From an uncultured Clostridia bacterium (lineage in GTDB: Bacteria; Bacillota; Clostridia; Oscillospirales; Ruminococcaceae): DNA of 5,087 nt. The DNA is taken from positions 1 to 5,087 of the forward strand of contig CAMHBE010000177.1 in the NCBI GenBank assembly GCA_946183095.1, given 5' to 3'. The position numbers and the translations under genes were made by a program. The first letter of the stretch is position 1, and each line of letters begins with the position of its first letter. Below, piece by piece: positions 1-5,087 of the stretch. The notes under the pieces are model-generated. The model had not been told where the DNA came from and did not search any database. It saw only the letters and a list, made by a program, of their open reading frames with translations.

Positions 1-3000
1 CATGCTTACGGGCAAGCGCATCGAGTGCCGTGCGAAGTTCGTTCTCCGCCGGCAGGAAGTCCAGCTCATAGATATCGACGAGCCGATAAGCGGATGACTC
101 CGGATCCATGATATGAGAAAGAAGCATTCTCTCCTGCATCGGAATGAGGGGATATATTCTTCGTATATGCTCGCCTCTTTCGGCAAATTCAGCGGTGACG
201 GCGCCGAAAACTTCCTCGTTCCAGACAGTCTCGCCGAGGTCGGACGCGGTAACGACAGGCTCCCGTACATTTTTCAGATGATCGGCAAGTACCCCCGTCT
301 CTTTAAGGATACCGCGTGCAAATGACAAAGCGGTGTTCTCATCGTACATATCCGAATTATAGTTCAGGTACAGCCTGAAGCAGCCGTCTTCGACAAGACA
401 GTTTACCGCCAGATCCGGACCTTCATTGTTGCGGTCGGAAGTGTAGTCAAGTCCCGCGGAGAAACCGTCCTTGCTGTCGGGAGCAAAATATTTCTTATTA
501 TCCTCGCCGCCCGAAACATCTCCAAGATAGTTGAACAGCAATCCGGACAAACGGTTTTTCTCAAAGCCGAGCTGCGTTTCGCCCTGCACAAAGGCAAGGA
601 TGTTATAGCCGACACCCTTGTTCGGAACGCGGCGGAGCGTCTCCTTTACGCGTATCAGGTCATGCTGTGCGTCACCGTTAAGGTTTTCCAGCACAACGGG
701 GTAGTTCGATGTGAACCAGCCGACTGTCCTGTCTGTTATCAGGTTCCTGCCGAGATATTCTCGCCCGTGCCCCTCCAGCATTATCGACATGGAGTCTTTG
801 CCGAATGTCTCCCGATAGCTTCTTGCCACAGCCGAAACAAGAAGGTCATTGATCTCCAGCCGATACGCCGACAGCTTCGCCGCAAGCATTTTTTCTGTTT
901 CCGCTCTGTCCATTGAAACGTCGAGCTGCCTGAAATGTCTGCTGAAATCTTTGATATGGGATATATCCATGGCAAGGAGCTTCTTTGAAGTCTCCTGCCA
1001 GTACGGTATCTCCCGTGACAGGGTAAAGCTGTCCCTGTACGCCTTCATTGCAAGAGCATAGTCACGGTAGGTGTGGGTCTTTTTCGGCAGTTTCACGGGC
1101 TCACCGGAAAGCGCCTGACCGTATGCGGTCTCCAGATCTTCAAGTATTATGCGCCAAGAGATGCCGTCAACCACGGTATGATGAGCCGTGACGAAGAAAA
1201 GATACCTTTCCCCCGCGTGGATGAGCGCAGCGCGCACCAATGCCGCGTCCGCGTCAAGATGCGACTGGATATCCTCACATAACGCCTTTATTTTATCCGT
1301 GTCGTCGTCAAGAGCGTATTCCTCTATAGTCACTGCGTGCTTACCGGAAACAGCGGGCTTGACAAAAAGATGCCCGTCACGGAAACACGCCCGCAGCATA
1401 TCATGCTGATAGGTGATACCGTCAAGCGCAGTCTGCAGCGCCGCCGGGTCTGCCCTGCCCTTCCACTCCAGCAGTGTGGACTGAACATAGCAGATGCTGT
1501 CCGGCAATCCGAGATCTTTGAAAAGCAGAAAGATACTGCTGTCCTCGATCATTCCCACGATAGGCTCCTGACTGATCTCCGGTTCTTCGGAGCTGTATTT
1601 CACACACAGGGCAATGCTCTCCACCGTGCGATGTTTCATCACGTCGCCGGGCTTCACTATGATCCCCCGCTCACGCAGGAAGCTGACCATACGGATAGCC
1701 TTTATGGAGTCGCCGCCGATGTCGAAGAAATTGTCCGGCGCACCGATATCCGCGTCACGTTCCAGCGCCCTTTTCATGCAGTCCGCGACCGCCTGCTCCG
1801 CTTCATTACGCGGGGCGACATATTCCGCCGCCTGCTCGTTCACGGGCTCCGGCAGTGCCTTGCGGTCGAGCTTGCCGCTCTGTGTCAGCGGCATATCGGA
1901 AAGCATCATATACACCGTCGGCACCATATATTCCGCCAGTGTTTCGGCAAGGAATCCACGCAGTTTTGCGGTATCGGCAGCGGCGTTTTCCTCCGTGGTA
2001 TAGTAAAGGACGAGCCGTTCGCCCCTCACCGCAGCGGCAGCCTGCTTTATGCCGGGGTACAGGCTCGCGCGCGCCTCGATCTCACCCGGTTCTATACGAA
2101 GACCGTGCAGTTTTATCTGGTCATCAAGTCTCCAGAATATCCTTATTTTTCCGTCATCCGTCCACATTGCAAGATCGCCGCTGCGGTATGCCCTCATACC
2201 GTCATGCGTGAAGAACGACTCCGCTGTCTTTTCGGGAAGACCGATGTAGCCGCGTCCGACCTGCGCGCCGCAGATAACAAGTTCGCCCTTTATACCCGGC
2301 GGGAGCTCATTGCCGAAAGTGTCGGCTATGTAAAAGCGCGTGTTGAGGATCGGCGCACCTGCCGGGATCATCCCGCCGCCGGTCACGACTTCGGCAGAAC
2401 AGCCCATGGTGGCTTCCGTCGGACCGTAAACATTGAGTATCACGCTGTCGTCACGCAGAGCGCGCAGGCGGTCATACAGACGGGCGGGGAAGGCTTCCGC
2501 GCCGATGTCGAAGAACGTTATCCGACGTAATGCGTCAAGGCTTTCGGGAATATCCAGCAGGTTGAGCAGATATGTCGGCGTGCAGGTGATGCCGTTCACG
2601 CCGTTGTCAGTGATGAGTTCTGCAAGGAGAGCCGGTGTGCGTATCTCCTCCTCCGATGCGATGACAACACGGTTGCCGTTGCAGAGAGGGACAAATTCCT
2701 CCACCACCGAGACATCGAAGGAGAATGACGCGAGCGCAAGGCAGACACGTCCGGGCTGCGCATAGTGCATGATCTCCACCGACTTCGGTGTCCTGAAAAC
2801 GTAGTTGGCGATATTCCCGTGTTCGATCATAACGCCTTTCGGGCGTCCTGTCGTTCCGGAAGTGTAGATGCAGTACGCAAGGTCATGAGACTGCACCGCG
2901 GCGGCTGTTACCGGCAAAGAGTCACGCACTCCCGCCGACAGGAGCTGCTCGAACGTGACTACTTCATAACCGTCTCCGAGCCCGGGACGTTCGGCGCGTA

Positions 3001-5087
3001 TTTTCTCCGTTGTCAGAAGCAGCGGTATGTTCCCGTCCTTCATGCAAAAGTCTATCCGCTTGTCGGGATGATCGGAAATGAACGGGACGAATGCGCCTCC
3101 CGCTTTCAGAACGGCTATCTCCGCCGCATACGCCCGTACTTCACGGTCAAAGAGAACTCCCACCATTACATCCCGTGCGGCGCCCATGCGTGCCAGCGCC
3201 GCGGCAGCTCTGTCGGAAAGCTCGTCGAGTTCCCCGAAAGTGAGCGTCCTGCCGCCGGCTGTGACCGCGGGCGCATCCGGTGTTTTCCTCGCCCATTGCC
3301 GTATCTGCTCATGCACAGGCGTAAAGCCGATATCCTCAAAGGTATCGTTGAACCCCGCGAGGGTATAGCGGTCAGAGGGGGAAAGCAATGATATACCGCT
3401 TATCCGTTCATTTGTCATAAGACCTTCCGCGGCAGTGAAGAAGTTCTCCGCGAATTTCCCGATCCACTCCCGTGAGAATTTCTCGTTGCGGTACTCTATA
3501 GTCATGCTGTATTCCCCGGCTGACGCGAAGAGCTGTATCGACATACAGCCCGTGACCATTCCGGTATGATAATTTTCAATGAACCGCTTATCCCCTTCGA
3601 TAAGGGCGTTTCCCGCACCTGCGCCCATATTGTCGGTGAAAAAATCACCCTGATATATGAACTCAACATCATCGTTCACGGGGAAGGCTTTCAATACTTC
3701 ATCGAAGGAAAATATACTGCTGCTCATATTGGCGAAGATCTGACGGCTCATAGCACCGAGAAATTCTCTGACCGTGATGCTTTCCGATAAGTTCCCGTAA
3801 ACCGGTATGCGCCTGATGAGCGTGCCTATGGTACCCGACATTTCCGAAGATGTCCTGCCATTGAATACGGCGGAAAACGACACCCTGCGCGTATTAAGAT
3901 ATTTACCGAGCAGCAGCGCCATCGCACCCATGAAAAAGCTGCTCTCGGTAATATGCAGAGAAGCGCAGAACGACTTTACCCTGCCGACAGTAAGACCGGC
4001 GGGTCTGAACCGCATATTCTCGCTCACGCCCGGTGTGGGAGTCCCGTCGATGTCACCTTCGAGCGCAGGTATATCGTCCATATCACCGAACAGCTCTTCG
4101 TAGTACCTCTTCGCGGCATCATGTGTCCCGTCCAGCATGAGCCTTTCTTCGTCTGTCGCCGTCTGCTGTACCGTGCATTCCTCTCCGTGAAGCGGCTGCC
4201 CGGACAAGGCACGGTCAAGCTCCTCTATGATAAGGCTTATCGAGGTTGCATCCAGAAAAATGAGGTGGCTCTTCAATGCAAGATAACAGCGCCCGGCAGT
4301 CCTGTAGACCGCGAAATGGAACAGCAGTCCGTCCGTCATGGGCACAACGGGCATAAAGCGCCGCATGAAACTTATACGTTCCTCGCTTTTTCCGTCAAAT
4401 ACAGGGATGTCGATATCCGCGTCGGGTGTCATGACCATGTGGGGTATGCCGTCATCACCGACCCTGATGATGTACTTCATGGACGGGTGCGCGGCTACGA
4501 CCGCCTTCACAGCGCCGATGATCTCGTCTGCCGATATGCCCGGAGCAGCCTGCATAAGATAGGGTATCGTATATGTGGGGTCGCTTCCTCCGGTCGCGGC
4601 TTCGAGATATATACCCATCTGCGTCTTTGTGAGAGGGTAATATTCCCTGTCCGTTTCCGGCATTTCCGTTTGCAGGGGTGCCGCATCTATATACGCCGAC
4701 AACCCGCGCGGTGTCGGATTATTCATAACATCCATGAATGACAGCCCGGCGCGAAGATCTTTCAGCTTTGCCACAAGAACAGCCGCGCTTACGGAAGTTC
4801 CGCCGGCATCAAAGAAATCCTCTGTCACGCCGACCCCGTCTATACCCAGCGCGGCGGCAAATGCTGCGCAGACACGCTTCTCCGTTCCGGTCACGGGAGC
4901 AATGTATTCGCCTTCCGCTGCGGGAGGTGCGATAGCATCCAGCGCGGGATAGTCGATCTTCCCGCGGTCATTGCGCGGCAAAACACCGAGATGAACAAAA
5001 TAGTCCGGGACCATGTATTCCGGCAGATACAGCGACGCATGGGCGGTAAGCGCGGAAACGTCCGCTTCATGTCCCGCGTAGTAACAG
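1..5087 (-). CDS. Multi-modular non-ribosomal peptide synthetase, partial at both ends (A'-T-C-A-T-E-C')
   Basis: This is an internal fragment of a cytoplasmic megasynthase that assembles a peptide on phosphopantetheine arms. The minus-strand frame with codons starting at 5086 is open for 1695 codons and runs off both window edges, so neither start nor stop can be assigned. Domains in order are: end of an A domain (residues 1-52), T (61-134), C (148-570), A (585-1080), T (1089-1163), E (1172-1618) and the start of another C (1641-1695). Diagnostic motifs include the A-domain P-loop YTSGTTGRPKG (741-751), YGPTE (887-891), YRSGDLA (967-973), carrier motifs GGTS and GGDS, and the E-domain motifs HHTVVDG, EGHGRE, RTVGWFT and FNYLGD. 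At least three modules are implied, and the middle one should deliver a D-residue. The middle C domain lacks the catalytic histidine. The peptide product and the gene name cannot be recognised from this fragment. NRPS identity is certain; a hybrid with PKS modules outside the window cannot be excluded. Confidence 0.98.
2..166 (-). other. Condensation domain, N-terminal start only (downstream module)
   Basis: Residues 1641-1695 open a new C domain right after the E domain. Motif C1 is IYPLIPMQERML (1644-1655), a textbook form. The segment LRTALDALARKH (1684-1695) is the start of motif C2 (xLRxALxxLxxRHxxLR), cut by the window edge. The short linker 1619-1640 is typical of E-to-C junctions in one polypeptide. 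Because its donor carrier is epimerized, a DCL subtype is expected; the HHxxxDG motif that would confirm activity is outside the window. The protein therefore continues by at least one more module. Confidence 0.93.
233..1573 (-). other. Epimerization domain (L- to D-aminoacyl/peptidyl)
   Basis: Residues 1172-1618 form a full-length E domain, which equilibrates the alpha-carbon of the carrier-bound residue between L and D forms. E2 is HHTVVDGISWRI (1302-1313), with the catalytic histidine H1303. E3 is NDLLVSAV (1413-1420). E4 is EGHGRE (1438-1443), carrying the conserved catalytic glutamate. E5 is RTVGWFTSNYPV (1453-1464), E6 is VPNKGVGYNIL (1487-1497) and E7 is FNYLGD (1518-1523). This set, above all EGHGRE and RTVGWFT, separates E from C domains. 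The N-terminal motif E1 (usually PIQxWF, then a NQS element) is degraded to SIFLLF (1184-1189) and CYVQS (1199-1203). All catalytic residues remain, so activity is expected. The next domain is a C domain, which should be of the type that accepts D-donors. Confidence 0.96.
1598..1822 (-). other. Thiolation (peptidyl carrier) domain, GGDS type, pairs with epimerase
   Basis: Residues 1089-1163 form the carrier of the middle module. The core motif is DNFFDIGGDSIKAIR (1118-1132), and the phosphopantetheine-bearing serine is S1127 (codon 1706-1708). The aspartate before the serine (GGDS) is the established signature of carriers that interact with a downstream E domain, in contrast to GGHS or GGTS of carriers that feed a C domain. 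An E domain does follow, so motif and architecture agree. The region after the helix carries KHRTVESIA (1151-1159), the usual carrier C-terminal helix pattern. Confidence 0.97.
1847..3334 (-). other. Adenylation domain, complete, substrate unassigned
   Basis: Residues 585-1080 carry the core motifs in order: A1 LTFGEL (615-620), A2 LKAGGAFVP (660-668), A3 P-loop YTSGTTGRPKG (741-751), A4 FSFDVSV (788-794), A5 NVYGPTE (885-891), A6 GELVICG (934-940), A7 YRSGDLA (967-973), A8 from F984 to E1004, A9 LAEYMVP (1050-1056) and A10 PLTQSGKLDRKAL (1066-1078) with K1072. All ATP-handling residues are present, so it should adenylate a substrate and load the next carrier. D791 at the start of the pocket (position 235 of GrsA-PheA) predicts an alpha-amino acid with a free alpha-amino group. 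Aligned by hand to GrsA, the ten-residue specificity code reads D-V-V-T-D-G-V-M-G-K. I cannot match it to a known substrate, and the 299/301 positions are the least certain. In A8 the usual GRxDxQ begins with tryptophan (W985) instead of glycine. Confidence 0.97.
3377..4645 (-). other. Condensation domain with degenerate active site (HLIFLDA)
   Basis: Residues 148-570 occupy the C-domain position between two A-T units, where peptide-bond formation between the upstream donor and downstream acceptor would occur. Motif C1 is clear (YYPLTKTQMGIYLE, 149-162). The length of about 420 residues is normal for a C domain. The catalytic motif HHxxxDG aligns without a gap to HLIFLDA (274-280): flanking LKS before it and TSISLIIEEL after it match the usual LKF...WSxxxLLEEL. 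The second, catalytic histidine is L275 and the glycine is A280; the structural aspartate D279 remains. Other core motifs are also weak: C2 reads AHPSMKY (199-205) instead of RHExLR, and C5 reads IGTLIRRIPV (420-429) instead of IGxFxNTLPxR. By position it would be an LCL-type domain. It may be inactive, structural, or catalysing something other than standard condensation. Confidence 0.9.
4247..4267 (-). other. Degenerate HHxxxDG catalytic motif of the condensation domain
   Basis: The seven codons encode H-L-I-F-L-D-A (residues 274-280). The family consensus is H-H-x-x-x-D-G. The second histidine codon position is CTC (Leu), one base from CAC (His). The glycine position is GCA (Ala), one base from GGA. 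The residue after the motif, commonly tryptophan or another large residue, is threonine (ACC). Confidence 0.9.
4685..4906 (-). other. Thiolation (peptidyl carrier) domain of upstream module
   Basis: Residues 61-134 form a carrier domain that holds the growing chain as a thioester on a phosphopantetheine arm. The core motif is DFFDAGGTSVSAA (90-102), and the attachment serine is S98 (codon 4793-4795). The usual LGGxS has alanine in place of leucine. The helix-4 region ends in the normal NNPTPRGLSAYI pattern (122-133). The motif is GGTS rather than the GGDS seen in carriers that precede epimerization domains. This agrees with the next domain being a C domain and not an E domain, so this carrier should present an L-configured or achiral residue. 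The carrier appears functional from its serine. Confidence 0.95.
4931..5086 (-). other. Adenylation domain, C-terminal end only (upstream module)
   Basis: Residues 1-52 are the tail of an A domain, which activates an amino acid as its aminoacyl-AMP and transfers it to the following carrier. Motif A9 is visible as LPEYMVP (21-27). Motif A10 is visible as a variant, LPRNDRGKID (36-45), followed by YPAL. The conserved A10 lysine, which contacts the substrate carboxylate and the adenylate, is K43. A10 normally reads LPLTxNGKIDRKAL, so the segment before GKID is divergent here but the key lysine remains. The specificity pocket lies outside the window, so the substrate cannot be predicted. The T domain follows directly. 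Confidence 0.93.

Noticed and set aside
403..615. Short minus-strand frame of 70 codons in another phase
   Set aside because: It overlaps the E domain in a different reading frame, where the E5 to E7 motifs are encoded in the main frame without interruption.
1337..2530. Plus-strand open frame of 397 codons
   Set aside because: It lies antisense to the A, T and E domains. Its translation is rich in Arg, His and Cys with no recognisable motif, while the opposite strand shows a complete run of NRPS motifs.
2765..3391. Plus-strand open frame of 208 codons
   Set aside because: It is antisense to the N-terminal half of the A domain, including the P-loop flank, and its composition is that of an antisense shadow with no domain signature.
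4247..4267. Frameshift or sequencing error as the cause of the lost HHxxxDG
   Set aside because: The frame is intact on both sides with residue-for-residue alignment to the consensus, and two positions of the motif plus other C-domain motifs are changed. A single base error could explain only the leucine.
3953..4741. Plus-strand open frame of 262 codons
   Set aside because: It is antisense to the degenerate C domain. I considered whether it might mean the C domain is not real, but C1, length and flanks on the minus strand are clear, and the plus-strand product shows no motif.
4685..4906. Possible recent duplication between the two T domains
   Set aside because: The two carriers share only the family core motif; the surrounding residues and codons differ widely, so there is no sign of recent copying or of a DNA-level repeat.
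1..5087. Promoters, terminators, tRNAs, CRISPR arrays, insertion sequences
   Set aside because: The entire window is coding. No stem-loop with a T-run, no regularly spaced repeats and no transposase-like protein or terminal inverted repeats were seen on either strand.

Overview
The whole window lies inside one very large gene read on the minus strand. One frame stays open from base 5086 down to base 2, giving 1695 codons with no stop. Neither the start codon nor the stop codon of the gene is in view. The product is a modular non-ribosomal peptide synthetase (NRPS). All residue numbers below count from the codon at 5086 (residue 1) to the codon ending at 2 (residue 1695).

Layout in the direction of translation (high to low coordinates): the C-terminal end of an adenylation (A) domain (4931-5086), a thiolation/peptidyl-carrier (T) domain (4685-4906), a condensation (C) domain with a damaged catalytic motif (3377-4645), a complete A domain (1847-3334), a second T domain of the GGDS type (1598-1822), an epimerization (E) domain (233-1573), and the first ~55 residues of a further C domain (2-166). 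In module terms this is ...A-T | C*-A-T-E | C..., so the protein has at least three modules. The middle module should activate one amino acid, load it on its carrier and epimerize it, so that the next C domain receives a D-configured donor.

The clearest anomaly is in the C domain of the middle module. The usual HHxxxDG motif reads HLIFLDA, so the second (catalytic) histidine is leucine and the glycine is alanine. Several other core motifs of this domain are also divergent. The A, T and E domains around it keep their catalytic residues. Either this domain does not make the peptide bond itself, or it works in a non-standard way.

Organism: the sequence is moderately GC-rich by eye, with frequent ATA (Ile) and AGG/AGA (Arg) codons beside GC-ending codons. 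Together with the protein style this suggests an anaerobic Clostridia lineage (for example Ruminococcus/Oscillospiraceae-like gut or rumen bacteria). This is an inference and is not proven by the window. There is no intergenic DNA, so no promoter, terminator, RNA gene, mobile element, repeat or CRISPR array was found, and no stretch of the window lies outside the gene.
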